A stretch of DNA of 64,000 bases from Bacillus wiedmannii (lineage in GTDB: Bacteria; Bacillota; Bacilli; Bacillales; Bacillaceae_G): positions 1 to 64,000 of the forward strand of contig NZ_LOBC01000061.1 in assembly GCF_001583695.1 (NCBI RefSeq). Reading direction: 5' to 3'. Below the pieces are notes generated by a model. It saw nothing but the letters and a program-made list of their open reading frames with translations, was not told the DNA's origin and did not search any database. The translations under genes and the position numbers were made by a program. Below, in pieces: positions 7,357 through 16,701 of this stretch. Numbering within the stretch: the stretch's first letter is position 1; each line of letters starts with the position of its first letter.

Positions 7357-8289
7357 ATGAGTACATTAAAGAAAATTACTAACAATATCTCGAAGGTTAT
7401 TATAGGAAAAGATGAATCGATTGAACTTGCAGCTATAGCCCTTATAGCAAAAGGGCATATTTTATTAGAAGATGTACCTGGGACGGGAAAAACAACATTA
7501 GCGAAAAGTTTAGCGAAAAGTGTGGACGCTAAATTTCAAAGAATACAATTTACAGCGGATACTTTGCCTGGAGATGTTATTGGTCTTGAATATTTTAATG
7601 TAAAGGAATCGGATTTTAAAACGAGATTAGGACCTATTTTTGCAAATATAGTATTAGTCGATGAAATTAATCGAGCTGTACCGAGAACACAATCTTCGTT
7701 ACTTGAAGTTATGGAAGAACGTACTGTTACGATTGCGAAACAGACACATTCATTACCAGAACCTTTTTTAGTTATTGCAACGCAAAATCCACTCGAATCA
7801 GCAGGTACATTTCCTTTACCTGATGCTCAATTAGACCGATTTTTACTTACGATTCGACAAGGTTATCCTACGAGGGAAGCAGAAAAGGAAATGATGAATC
7901 GTTTTCAAAAGAATGATCCGCTAGATACGTTACATTCTATTATTCCAGGTGAAGAAATTATTATGATGCAAAAACGCGCAAGGGATGTGCTAGTAACAAA
8001 TGATGTGCAAGATTATCTCCTTGAAATCATTGAAGCAACTCGTAAGCATGAGCTAATTGAAATTGGAGTAAGTCCGCGGGGGACGTTGGCATTTATGAGA
8101 GCGATTCAAGCACGGGCAATATTAAATGAAAGAGATTATTGTACGCCAGATGATATAAAACTACTAGCTGCATCCGTTTGCGCTCATCGTTTAACGTTAA
8201 CGATTGAGGGAGAGATGAAAACGACGAAAGAACAAATCATGAAAGAAATTCTTCATACGATTAGTGTGCCAGTGGAGAATGTACGATGA
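7357..8289 (+). CDS. MoxR-family AAA+ ATPase (operon 1)
   Basis: 310 residues. Walker A GTGKTT is near residues 41-46 in EDVPGTGKTTLAK; Walker B is VLVDEINRA near 97-105; the family-specific NRAVPRTQSSLLEVMEER and ATQNPLES segments follow, then the C-terminal lid with SPRGTLAFMRA. MoxR ATPases act as chaperones, usually with DUF58 and membrane partners. The gene overlaps the DUF58 gene by four bases (ATGA), so they are co-transcribed and probably coupled. A paralogue lies at 30320-31249. The substrate is unknown. Confidence 0.9.
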   Translation: MSTLKKITNNISKVIIGKDESIELAAIALIAKGHILLEDVPGTGKTTLAKSLAKSVDAKFQRIQFTADTLPGDVIGLEYFNVKESDFKTRLGPIFANIVLVDEINRAVPRTQSSLLEVMEERTVTIAKQTHSLPEPFLVIATQNPLESAGTFPLPDAQLDRFLLTIRQGYPTREAEKEMMNRFQKNDPLDTLHSIIPGEEIIMMQKRARDVLVTNDVQDYLLEIIEATRKHELIEIGVSPRGTLAFMRAIQARAILNERDYCTPDDIKLLAASVCAHRLTLTIEGEMKTTKEQIMKEILHTISVPVENVR

Positions 8290-9395
8290 ATCAACAGCTT
8301 GTGTATACACCTTTAGCGGAGCCTTTCGTAATGGGAGTTATGTCAGTTGTAGCCGTTATTTTAAGTGTATTTTCAAGTAATCTATTGTTTTTATCTCTCG
8401 TATTTTTGTATGTAATTTTAATAGGTGCGATGCATGTATACATGCGTAAAGTATCTCGTGTTGAATGGGAATACAGTCAGGGGAATTCAAACGTTTTTAT
8501 AGGTGAAACGAATACGTGTAAAATTAAAATTTCAAACAAATCGATATTTCCTATTCTTAATATCGTATTTCGATTTAAATGTGAAAATAAGCTAACTTGG
8601 AATCATGATGAAATAAATAAAAATTATAGTACAGGTTCAAATTATTATATGAATTTTAATTTAAAAGGAAGAGAGTCAGTTTCATTTGATTTACAAGCTG
8701 TAGCGTTAAAAAGAGGAATTGCGAAATGGGAAGAAGTTGAAATTGTTATTACTGATCTCTTTGGATTCATAACGAACCATATAACATATAAACAAGTTGA
8801 TACGCCCTCCTATTTAGTCTTACCAGCTGTTCCGAAAATGCAAGTTCCTGAATTACAAGAATGGTCACGGGGATTTCGAAAAGCGATGTCTTCACCGCTA
8901 TATGATGAAACGAAAGTAATGGGAGTGAAGTCTTATGAAAATGAAGATTTTCGTTCCATCCACTGGAGTGCAACAGCGAAAACAGGGACGATAACTGCGA
9001 AAAAGTACGAGCGAACACAATCAGATAAATATGCGATTTATCTCAACTTGCAAAATAAAAGTGGTGTTTCTTTGCGAAATGATACAGAAGAATTAATTGA
9101 ATTAACGGCAGGCATATGTAAACAACTGCTCATGCAAAACTGTTCATTTGAAGTATGGATCAATAGTGTAAAAGATAACGGTTTGCTACATATAAAAAAT
9201 GGGGATAATCGGAAACATTTGCAAAATGTATTAAAGGTACTTGCCTCAATATCGGACCAGGATACGCCTGTATCTTCTTCTTATTTTTACACAGCAGGTT
9301 TTCGTCGTAAGGAACTGGATGCAGTTCCTTTAATTCTTGGTACTTCACCAAAGAAATACAGTAGAACGAATAAATGGATTGTAATTAAAGAATAA
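8286..9395 (+). CDS. DUF58 domain membrane protein (operon 1)
   Basis: 369 residues. Two membrane segments near residues 15-50 are followed by a beta-rich extracytoplasmic-type region and then the DUF58 core with the diagnostic VMGVKSYENEDFRSIHWSAT near 210-230, where RSIHW is the family hallmark. DUF58 proteins have a von Willebrand A-like fold and are encoded beside MoxR ATPases. The start overlaps the MoxR stop. The paralogue at 29160-30323 has the same motif (GVKRYERESFRSIHWKAS). Confidence 0.85.
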   Translation: MNQQLVYTPLAEPFVMGVMSVVAVILSVFSSNLLFLSLVFLYVILIGAMHVYMRKVSRVEWEYSQGNSNVFIGETNTCKIKISNKSIFPILNIVFRFKCENKLTWNHDEINKNYSTGSNYYMNFNLKGRESVSFDLQAVALKRGIAKWEEVEIVITDLFGFITNHITYKQVDTPSYLVLPAVPKMQVPELQEWSRGFRKAMSSPLYDETKVMGVKSYENEDFRSIHWSATAKTGTITAKKYERTQSDKYAIYLNLQNKSGVSLRNDTEELIELTAGICKQLLMQNCSFEVWINSVKDNGLLHIKNGDNRKHLQNVLKVLASISDQDTPVSSSYFYTAGFRRKELDAVPLILGTSPKKYSRTNKWIVIKE

Positions 9396-9410
9396 GAAGG
9401 GGCTTATGTC

Positions 9411-10145
9411 ATGGTTAATAAAGCGCGGCATATGAAAGTGAAGTTGTGGAGTGTTAGAGTTTTAATGCTACTTTTCTTTACGGTTAGTGCGATAACGTTA
9501 TCACAAGGTGTTGTGCATGTGCAAGACATAGTAAAAGAACGTTTTTTTAATAAGACGGAGACAATGTTGGAAAGAAATTATGATTTTACTAGTATAAACG
9601 AACAGTTTGATGAGCCTGAAAGAATTATAGATGAAGAAACAGGAGTTGTAGATACAAGAATGAAAATAGATAGGAAAATCCCGCTTTTCAAACGGGAGAA
9701 TTCATGGAGTGATGTGCTTTCTGTGCTTTCAAATTCATGGATTAGTATAGTTTTTTATGTAGTTATTGCAGGGGTAATTATATATTTTCTTTATAAATCA
9801 GTTAGGAAAAAGTTAACGAAACCAGAAATAGAACAGGAGAAAAAATCGGTAACAAAAGAAAATACGGTAAGAACCGAAAATAACAAGAAAGTCATTCATC
9901 AGTTAGAACAGTCGTTACCGACAGATACGATAAGAAAAACGTTAGTTGAATGGGAAAGAACATTACCATTTCATGAACAGAGAAGGTCCTATGAAACGAT
10001 GCAACAATGGTTAAAAAGAATTAGTAGAACGAGAAATATTACTTCGTTATATGAGTCTGTTCGTTATGGTGAAAAGACGTATACGGAGTTAGATGTAGAA
10101 AAAATAATGAAGTGGGTAGAGGGAGATGGGAAGGTGGATGTATAA
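9411..10145 (+). CDS. DUF4129-type membrane protein (operon 1)
   Basis: 244 residues. One membrane segment lies near residues 12-32, followed by a charged extracellular loop, a second membrane segment near 105-125 (WISIVFYVVIAGVIIYFLY) and a cytosolic helical region ending in YESVRYGEKTYTE, which fits the DUF4129 C-terminus. It starts 15 bases after the DUF58 stop behind AGAAGGGG. The usual transglutaminase partner (TgpA-like) is missing from this operon, which is shorter than the common MoxR-DUF58-DUF4129/transglutaminase set. A terminator overlaps its 3' end. Confidence 0.65.
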   Translation: MVNKARHMKVKLWSVRVLMLLFFTVSAITLSQGVVHVQDIVKERFFNKTETMLERNYDFTSINEQFDEPERIIDEETGVVDTRMKIDRKIPLFKRENSWSDVLSVLSNSWISIVFYVVIAGVIIYFLYKSVRKKLTKPEIEQEKKSVTKENTVRTENNKKVIHQLEQSLPTDTIRKTLVEWERTLPFHEQRRSYETMQQWLKRISRTRNITSLYESVRYGEKTYTELDVEKIMKWVEGDGKVDV

Positions 10146-10168
10146 ATATCCACCTTTTCTTTTTTTTA
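10131..10168 (+). terminator. Intrinsic terminator overlapping the end of the DUF4129 gene
   Basis: AAGGTGGAT (10131-10139) pairs with ATCCACCTT (10148-10156), followed by a long T-run. Confidence 0.75.
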
Positions 10169-10330
10169 TACGTAAATTTGATTAACATGAATTATTTTCT
10201 TATATGAAACTGTCTTCAAATAGGAAAACAAAATTAACTTTATTTACTTATACTTCATTACATGTTAACCTATACTTAATTTTTATAAATTATAATTAAT
10301 TTTTAAGTTTTTTAAGGGTGTGAATGTGTA

Positions 10331-10837
10331 ATGAAATCGGTATTAAAAAGCATACTTATTTCCTTTGTTTTTTCAGCAGTAGGTATGTGTTGGTTACTGT
10401 TCTTATTATTCAAAGGGGACGGAGACTGGTTATTGTCTTGGATAGGCGTATTAATGGCATATTTATCTTTATTCACTTTAATAGATTTATATTGTAAAAA
10501 TACATACGATAAAAAAATAAGTAAGTGGCTTATAAAAACAGCGGTGACTAGCTTTAGTTTTGCTGTATTAGGAATCTCATTTTGTATCATACACGAGCTA
10601 TTAACACCATGGAGTCTCAGTTTAATGGTGTGGTATTGGTTGGTAATGTTAGTATTATTTTTAACAACCATAATATCGTTAGTCAGTCTCGTATTTGTTA
10701 ATCGTAAAAATCATAATTTCACCGGTGTATATAGAATACTTATACTTCTAAATGTACTGCTTACGTTAGGACCAGTATTATGGCCACTATTACTTTCTAT
10801 TATCGGAAATGGCATGAATGCTAGTGCAGGATGGTAA
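10331..10837 (+). CDS. Membrane protein of unknown function
   Basis: 168 residues, with five hydrophobic stretches near residues 5-27, 35-52, 70-90, 95-118 and 132-160, so an integral membrane protein. The ATG follows AAGGGTGTGAATGTGTA. No catalytic motif is visible. It stands alone between two terminators. I do not recognise a family. Confidence 0.6.
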   Translation: MKSVLKSILISFVFSAVGMCWLLFLLFKGDGDWLLSWIGVLMAYLSLFTLIDLYCKNTYDKKISKWLIKTAVTSFSFAVLGISFCIIHELLTPWSLSLMVWYWLVMLVLFLTTIISLVSLVFVNRKNHNFTGVYRILILLNVLLTLGPVLWPLLLSIIGNGMNASAGW

Positions 10838-10882
10838 AAGTGAATAAACTAAAAAGTTGATATAGGGTTTTAAGTATGTAAG

Positions 10883-10922
10883 AGAACGTGTTTTCATAAA
10901 TTGAAAACACGTTCTTTTTTAT
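10883..10922 (+). terminator. Strong intrinsic terminator
   Basis: AGAACGTGTTTTCA (10883-10896) pairs perfectly with TGAAAACACGTTCT (10902-10915), followed by Ts. It ends the membrane protein gene. Confidence 0.85.
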
Positions 10923-11066
10923 TTTCACACATTACTTTTTCCCATTTGGTCGTCTAATTTTGAAAGTAAGTATTTCGTAAGGAATGGATAAGAAAAAAGA
11001 AAGTTTTATCATTTAGGATTAAGGTATAACTTGAATCAATACGATTTTAAAAGAGGAGAGAACCTT

Positions 11067-12233
11067 ATGAAAAAATGTACTTCAATAAAGTTAGGAAGTT
11101 TGGCAGTGTTAATAGCGAGTACTACTCTATTCACACCAGGTTTTACTGTGAAAGCAGAGTCTACTCAAAATATTTCTAATTCGTCAGAAGCAAATCATCA
11201 AAAGAATCGGAATGGTTGGAAACAAGTAATGCAGGAAACGGTACAGCTTGGAACACCAGGTATATTAGCTAAGGCTTTTAAAAACGGAAAAACTAGTAGC
11301 TACACTGCTGGCGTGGCGGATTTAAGTACAAAGAAATCGATGAAATCGGATTATCGTTTTCGGATTGGTAGTGTGACGAAAACTTTTACTGCTACGACTG
11401 TTCTTCAATTAGTAGGAGAAAATCGTGTGCAACTTGACGATCCAATTGAAAAGTGGCTACCGGGTCTCATTCAAGGAAATGGGTATGATGGGAATCAAAT
11501 TACGATACGTCAACTTTTGAACCATACGAGTGGTATAGCTGAATATTTAAAGTCAAAAGACGCTAACATTATGAATTCGAAAAAAACGTATACAGCAGAA
11601 GAAATAGTGAAAATAGGACTTGCTCTACCACCAGATTTTTCGCCAGGTAAAGGTTGGTCGTATTCAAACACAGGATACGTAATACTAGGAATGCTTATTG
11701 AAAAAATAACTGGTAATAGTTACGCAGAAGAAATCGAAAAGCGCATTATTGAGCCTTTGGACCTATCAAATACGTTTTTACCAGGTAATTCACCCGTCAT
11801 CCCAGGAAAGAATCATGCTCGAGGGTATATGAAAATTGACGAAACAAGTGAATTGAAAGACATGACGTATTATAATCCGAGTTTAGCTAATTCAGCGGGA
11901 GATATGATTTCAGATGCGGACGATTTAAATAAGTTCTTTTCATCTTTACTTGGTGGCAAGTTACTAAAGGAAACTCAGCTAAAAGAAATGATGACAACAG
12001 TTCCTACAGAAAGAGAAGACATTGGTCATGGATATGGTCTTGGAATCTATGAAACTAAACTTCCAAACGGTGCTTCAGTTTGGGGGCATACAGGAGGAAT
12101 TCCTGGATTTACTACTTTTGCTGGTGGAGTAATGGGTGGCAAACATACATTGGCTGTCAGTACTAATTCTTTAGGTGTGATTGATATTGGTACACAGTTT
12201 AATAAAATGATGCAAATTGAATTTAAGAAATAG
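11067..12233 (+). CDS. Secreted serine hydrolase, alkaline D-peptidase / beta-lactamase class C fold
   Basis: 388 residues from the ATG at 11067, behind AGAGGAGAG; a further 12 codons upstream are in frame but have no binding site. Residues 1-30 form a signal peptide ending VKAES. Catalytic motifs of the serine beta-lactamase/DD-peptidase fold are present: S102-V-T-K105, Y199-S-N201 and H341-T-G343. Length and layout match the B. cereus alkaline D-peptidase (Adp), which cuts D-Phe-containing peptides; a D-Ala-D-Ala carboxypeptidase or esterase role is possible. It acts outside the cell. Monocistronic, with a terminator downstream. Confidence 0.8.
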   Translation: MKKCTSIKLGSLAVLIASTTLFTPGFTVKAESTQNISNSSEANHQKNRNGWKQVMQETVQLGTPGILAKAFKNGKTSSYTAGVADLSTKKSMKSDYRFRIGSVTKTFTATTVLQLVGENRVQLDDPIEKWLPGLIQGNGYDGNQITIRQLLNHTSGIAEYLKSKDANIMNSKKTYTAEEIVKIGLALPPDFSPGKGWSYSNTGYVILGMLIEKITGNSYAEEIEKRIIEPLDLSNTFLPGNSPVIPGKNHARGYMKIDETSELKDMTYYNPSLANSAGDMISDADDLNKFFSSLLGGKLLKETQLKEMMTTVPTEREDIGHGYGLGIYETKLPNGASVWGHTGGIPGFTTFAGGVMGGKHTLAVSTNSLGVIDIGTQFNKMMQIEFKK

Positions 12234-12326
12234 ATGAATAGAATGCGAATAGGCTCCTGCTGTAAAGGACAGTATTAGCATTCCTAGTATGACATCAAGT
12301 GTATTTCAATCGTATAGTTTAGTATA

Positions 12327-12359
12327 AAAAAGGATGTCGGTTACACGACATCCTTTTTT
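12327..12359 (+). terminator. Intrinsic terminator after the D-peptidase gene
   Basis: AAAAGGATGTCG and CGACATCCTTTT flank a short loop, followed by Ts. Bases 12234-12326 show nothing further. Confidence 0.8.
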
Positions 12360-12531
12360 ATTGAGAATCAAAGAAGTATGTTTTGAATTTTGAAAATTGT
12401 TATTTTTGCAATCGTTCCATATAATGAAGGGTATAGGGGTTATACAGGGGAGTTATGAATGGAAAATACTTTAGTTTGTTAATTGTTTTTATTTTAATAA
12501 ATAAAAGTAAATTGATTTGGAGTGAAATACA

Positions 12532-14286
12532 TTGGGAGAAAATCAGTTTAGATGGAGTAACACACAATTACGAGAACATGTTGAAGTAATAGACGGCACA
12601 AGAAGTCCGCACATTTTATTAAAGAATGCAACATACTTAAATTCCTATATGCGCGAGTGGGTGCAAGCAAATATTTGGATCTATGATGACCGCATTGTAT
12701 ATGTAGGAGAAAAACTACCAGCGCAACTACATGAATGTGAAGTCATTGATTGTGATGGAAAGTATGTAGTTCCTAGTTACATAGAACCGCATGCACATCC
12801 ATATCAATTATATAATCCAGAGACTTTAGCGAATCATGCGATGCAATTTGGGACAACGACTTTCATTAATGATAATTTAACTTTATTTTTCACATTACAA
12901 CGTGAAGAAGCATTTCGTTTATTAGATGAATTTGAAAAGATTCCAGCAAGTATGTATTGGTGGTGTCGTTTTGATGGACAAACTGAATTGCAAAACGGGG
13001 AATCTTTATTTAATCGTGAAGAAATAATAGAGTGGCTTAAGCATAAAGCAGTTCTTCAAGGCGGCGAGCTAACAGCGTGGCCAAAGTTATTACATGGCGA
13101 TGATGAAATGTTACATTGGGTGCAGGAAACGAAACGATTACATAAAAAAGTAGAAGGACATTTTCCAGGAGCATCTGAAACAACTTTAGCGAAATTAAAA
13201 CTGCTAGGTACAGATTGTGATCATGAAGCGATGACAGGGCAGGAAGCTTTCGCTCGTCTTATGCAAGGTTACACTGTTTCTCTAAGAAATTCTTCCATAC
13301 GACCAGATTTAGAAGTTTTACTGAAAGAATTGCTGGAACTAGGAGTAAAGCAGTTTGATAGATTTATTCTTACTACAGACGGCTCACATCCTTCGTTTTA
13401 TGAAAATGGAATGACAAACGTAATGATAGCTACCGCGATAAAACAAGGAGTGCCAATAATAGATGCTTATCATATGGCAAGCTATAATATCGCTCGTTAT
13501 TACAATATGGAACATATACATGGTTCAATTGTGACAGGTAGAATTGCTAATATTAATATTTTGGAAAGTAAAGAAAACCCAGTTCCAATAAGCGTAATTG
13601 CAAAAGGGAAATGGGTGAAGCTTGACGGAATAAACAAAAATGAATCATTACAAATAGACTGGAGTAAATTCCAAGTAACTCCATTATTATTAAACTGGTC
13701 TATAGAAAAAGAGGATATGATTTTTTCTCAAAAAGTGGGTATACAATTATTAAATAACGTTATAACTAAACCATACACGACTGAAATTGATTTAAACCGT
13801 GATGAACTTTCTTTAGATCATGATGAGTGTTTTCTTATGATGATTGCTCGTGATGGTACTTGGCGAGTGAATACAGTTGTAAAGGGGTTTGCGAAAGAAC
13901 TAGGTGGTTTTGCTAGCTCTTATTCTGGTACCGGTGACATCATTCTTATTGGGAAGAATAAAGAAGATATGCTTACAGCTTTTCATAGAGTAAAAGAGCT
14001 TGGCGGGGGAATGGTAATAGCTGAAAAGAATGAAGTATTACACGAAATCGCATTACCATTGCTCGGGATTATGTCTAATTTAAAAATGAATAAATTAATA
14101 CAGGAAGAGAAACAGTTGGTGAAATTACTAAAAGAGCGTGGTTACGCGTATGACGATCCGGCATTTACCATTTTATTCTTTTCTGCGACGCACCTGCCTT
14201 TTATACGGGTAACACCTATAGGACTATATGACGTAAAAAGTAGTAAGGTAATTGCTTCACCAGTGAATTTGATAAAGCAATGTTAA
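12532..14286 (+). CDS. YerA-like adenine deaminase-family amidohydrolase
   Basis: 584 residues from a TTG start behind TTGGAGTG. The N-terminal amidohydrolase domain carries VPSYIEPHAHPYQ near residues 82-95 (HxH metal site), GHFPGASE near 200-207, a DCDHEAMTG segment near 216-225 and FILTTDGSHPSF near 272-284, the conserved metal and catalytic positions. The C-terminal part resembles the adenine deaminase C-terminal domain. It is close to B. subtilis YerA, a predicted deaminase whose substrate is not well defined; adenine deaminase activity should not be assumed. Alone in its unit, closed by a terminator. Confidence 0.85.
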   Translation: MGENQFRWSNTQLREHVEVIDGTRSPHILLKNATYLNSYMREWVQANIWIYDDRIVYVGEKLPAQLHECEVIDCDGKYVVPSYIEPHAHPYQLYNPETLANHAMQFGTTTFINDNLTLFFTLQREEAFRLLDEFEKIPASMYWWCRFDGQTELQNGESLFNREEIIEWLKHKAVLQGGELTAWPKLLHGDDEMLHWVQETKRLHKKVEGHFPGASETTLAKLKLLGTDCDHEAMTGQEAFARLMQGYTVSLRNSSIRPDLEVLLKELLELGVKQFDRFILTTDGSHPSFYENGMTNVMIATAIKQGVPIIDAYHMASYNIARYYNMEHIHGSIVTGRIANINILESKENPVPISVIAKGKWVKLDGINKNESLQIDWSKFQVTPLLLNWSIEKEDMIFSQKVGIQLLNNVITKPYTTEIDLNRDELSLDHDECFLMMIARDGTWRVNTVVKGFAKELGGFASSYSGTGDIILIGKNKEDMLTAFHRVKELGGGMVIAEKNEVLHEIALPLLGIMSNLKMNKLIQEEKQLVKLLKERGYAYDDPAFTILFFSATHLPFIRVTPIGLYDVKSSKVIASPVNLIKQC

Positions 14287-14289
14287 TAT

Positions 14290-14330
14290 GAAAGGCCCTA
14301 TAAAAGTCCAATTTATAGGGCCTTTCACAT
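14290..14330 (+). terminator. Strong intrinsic terminator
   Basis: GAAAGGCCCTATAAA (14290-14304) pairs perfectly with TTTATAGGGCCTTTC (14312-14326). The T-run is short. Confidence 0.75.
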
Positions 14331-14398
14331 TGTTAGCATAAGAATATTGTGAGCCTCAAATAATATAGTATCTAAATTACTTGAGGTGAAACGTAAGT

Positions 14399-14926
14399 AT
14401 GAAAAAAATATTGTATATTTTAAGTGTATTTATATTATGTGTATCTATTCAACAAGTTGTACATTCTCAAACAGATGCACCAGAGCTATCTTCTGATTGT
14501 CTTGAAAAAAGGAAAATTCGAGATGACAAGCATGTGAAAAATATAATAAGTGACATTAAATCCACATTTAATTTAAATATTGATGAACATAGTTTTTGGG
14601 AAGTAAGTAAAAGAGATCTGGAGGCTGCCCATTTGATGTATGGTGGAAAGGAAAATGACTCTTATTATAATTCGCTAACTAAAATTTATGATAGTGGTGG
14701 ATTTAGTGAGCAGCCTAGTTTATTTGTGAGTGCGCAAGAAGCATTTTTACTTTATAAAGAAAAAGATAATATCAATGTAATGAAACACTTAAACCTAGAT
14801 GTTGAAAAAGGGGAATGGATCGTTATAGAAACGAAAAAGAAGAAAGGGAAAAAAGTGAAATTCAAGCCGTTAAAATGTGAAAAAGATTATTTGAAAAAGA
14901 GAAATGAGTACCATAATGTAAAATGA
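14399..14926 (+). CDS. Small secreted protein of unknown function
   Basis: 175 residues. A signal peptide with MKKILY and a hydrophobic core spans residues 1-24 (cleavage near VHS-QT). The mature part is charged and helical, with two cysteines (one near residue 35, one near 160) that could form a disulphide, and a Lys-rich stretch KKKKGKKVKFK near 140-150. I recognise no family. It lies between two terminators, so it is expressed alone. Confidence 0.6.
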   Translation: MKKILYILSVFILCVSIQQVVHSQTDAPELSSDCLEKRKIRDDKHVKNIISDIKSTFNLNIDEHSFWEVSKRDLEAAHLMYGGKENDSYYNSLTKIYDSGGFSEQPSLFVSAQEAFLLYKEKDNINVMKHLNLDVEKGEWIVIETKKKKGKKVKFKPLKCEKDYLKKRNEYHNVK

Positions 14927-15004
14927 AATAACTTAATTTTGGGTGCGAAAAAATTCATTAATAATTGTAAATGAAGCGGTAGAAATTACTAGTAATTTCG
15001 CCAT

Positions 15005-15044
15005 AAAAAAACGTCATTATTTATTTTTAAAATGACGTTTTTTT
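15005..15044. terminator. Bidirectional terminator between the secreted-protein and catalase genes
   Basis: AAAAAAACGTCATT pairs with AATGACGTTTTTTT, giving T-runs on both strands between two convergent genes. Confidence 0.85.
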
Positions 15045-15050
15045 ATATAC

Positions 15051-16430
15051 TTAAAGCTTTTGCAGCGCACTTTCAATCCTCTTTACCAACTCGGCAGACA
15101 CTTTATGAAAATATCCTAAAACGACCTTTCTAATATCATCAGAGATAACTTTCAAATCACTAGCTAAGTTTTTAGCAAGATGTTCTTTTTCTATAGGTTT
15201 TAACTTCGTATAAAATTCAGTAGGCTGCGTAAAGTCATCCTGTTTCGTAATAGAAGTTCTTTCAAGTTTACCTTCAACGTATCTTCCGTCACCGCTCGTT
15301 ATTTGATTAGCAGGTGTCCAATTTTGCTGTTTGTTAATCGCCAATTTGCGAAATTCGGAACCAATTCTTCTTCTTTGAGAATCACTGTAAATGTTAGCAC
15401 GCCCTTGCAGCATTTTATCATCTGATAGTTCTGCACCGTCTAGTAAATTAGAAGGGGAGAAGGCGACTTTTTCTACTTGCTCCATATAATTTTCAGGATT
15501 TTTATTTAATACCATTTTGCCTACTGGTATAAGAGGATACTTCTTTTCATCCCATACTTTTGTATCATCTAAAGGGTCATAAGAAAGATGTGCTTCATCT
15601 TTCGGATCCATGAGCTGGACATATAAACCGTATTCTACTGGTTTACCATTTGCAATTGCATCATATAAATCTTTCCCGCTATAATCAGGGTTTTCAGCAG
15701 CCAGTTTATTCGCTTCCTCACTAGTAATGTATTGTACACCTTCAAAGGGGTACCAATGATACTTTACATACTTTCGATTACCTTCTGCATTTCTCCATAC
15801 ATATGTATTAACACTATGTCCTGGGATGTGGCGAAGACTTTTGGCCGTACCAGCATCAGAATATAAATGGACAACGAAATGAATGGATTCAGGCGCTCTA
15901 GCGACAAAGCTCCAAAATCTATTCGGGTCTATTAAGTTATTTATAGGTGAAGGTAACAACGCTTGAATCGTTTCAGGGAAACGCATCGGATCACGAACGG
16001 AAAAGACAGGGATGTGATTACATAAAAGATCGAAAATGCCTTCTTCTGTATAAAACTTTGTAGAAAAACCGCGTACATTTCTAGAAGTGTCAGGTGTTCC
16101 TTTCGTACTAACGGCTAATGAAAATCGCACCATAACAGGAACTCTCGCATTAGAATTTTGTAAAAAACGTAGTTTAGTATGTTCAGACATTGGATAGATC
16201 GTTTGAAAATAACCGAACGCACCAAATCCTTTTACATGAACAGGTCTTTCTAAAATTTTTTCGTGAATAAATTCTTGTAGCGTCTCGTGAAGTACACTAT
16301 CTTGCTTTAGAACAGGTCCACGTGAACCAACTGTTTGTGAGTGAAGTATAGCTTGTTCAGTACGTTCTCTATTTTCATTAAAGTCATTCCCTAGTAAAGA
16401 TTGCCCCTGTTTATCATAGTTTTCATCCAT
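15051..16430 (-). CDS. Divergent monofunctional haem catalase
   Basis: 459 residues. The distal-side His is H65 in RPVHVKGFGAFGYF, and the catalytic Asn is N138 in LLCNHIPVF. Clade catalases usually have GNN there, so the flanking Gly and second Asn are replaced by Cys and His. The proximal haem ligand Tyr is Y348 in GRANIYSDSQRRR, with R344 four residues before. All three key residues remain, so H2O2 dismutation is plausible. It is short, with no flavodoxin-like C-terminal domain. It stands alone, divergent from the aminotransferase gene, with a terminator behind it. Vegetative or spore role cannot be told from sequence. Confidence 0.85.
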   Translation of the reverse strand: MDENYDKQGQSLLGNDFNENRERTEQAILHSQTVGSRGPVLKQDSVLHETLQEFIHEKILERPVHVKGFGAFGYFQTIYPMSEHTKLRFLQNSNARVPVMVRFSLAVSTKGTPDTSRNVRGFSTKFYTEEGIFDLLCNHIPVFSVRDPMRFPETIQALLPSPINNLIDPNRFWSFVARAPESIHFVVHLYSDAGTAKSLRHIPGHSVNTYVWRNAEGNRKYVKYHWYPFEGVQYITSEEANKLAAENPDYSGKDLYDAIANGKPVEYGLYVQLMDPKDEAHLSYDPLDDTKVWDEKKYPLIPVGKMVLNKNPENYMEQVEKVAFSPSNLLDGAELSDDKMLQGRANIYSDSQRRRIGSEFRKLAINKQQNWTPANQITSGDGRYVEGKLERTSITKQDDFTQPTEFYTKLKPIEKEHLAKNLASDLKVISDDIRKVVLGYFHKVSAELVKRIESALQKL

Positions 16431-16701
16431 CTATATAGCCTCCAAATCTTTTTTGTCCATTGTTACTTAATATGATTTCATAGCCTTGATTATGTATGAC
16501 ACGCAAAGTCCAAACTAGTAACAGACCGCTAGATGAAAAAAACGTGTATGTAGTGGACCTGTTGAAATAGAAGAAATTATGGAAAAATGAATATCGGGAA
16601 GAAAATAACAATTAAAATTTCAATCTTAAAAATGAATTTATACATGACTTTATAGAGAATGAACAGAAATAAACAGGGAAAATAACTAGGAGGAATTTAA
16701 A

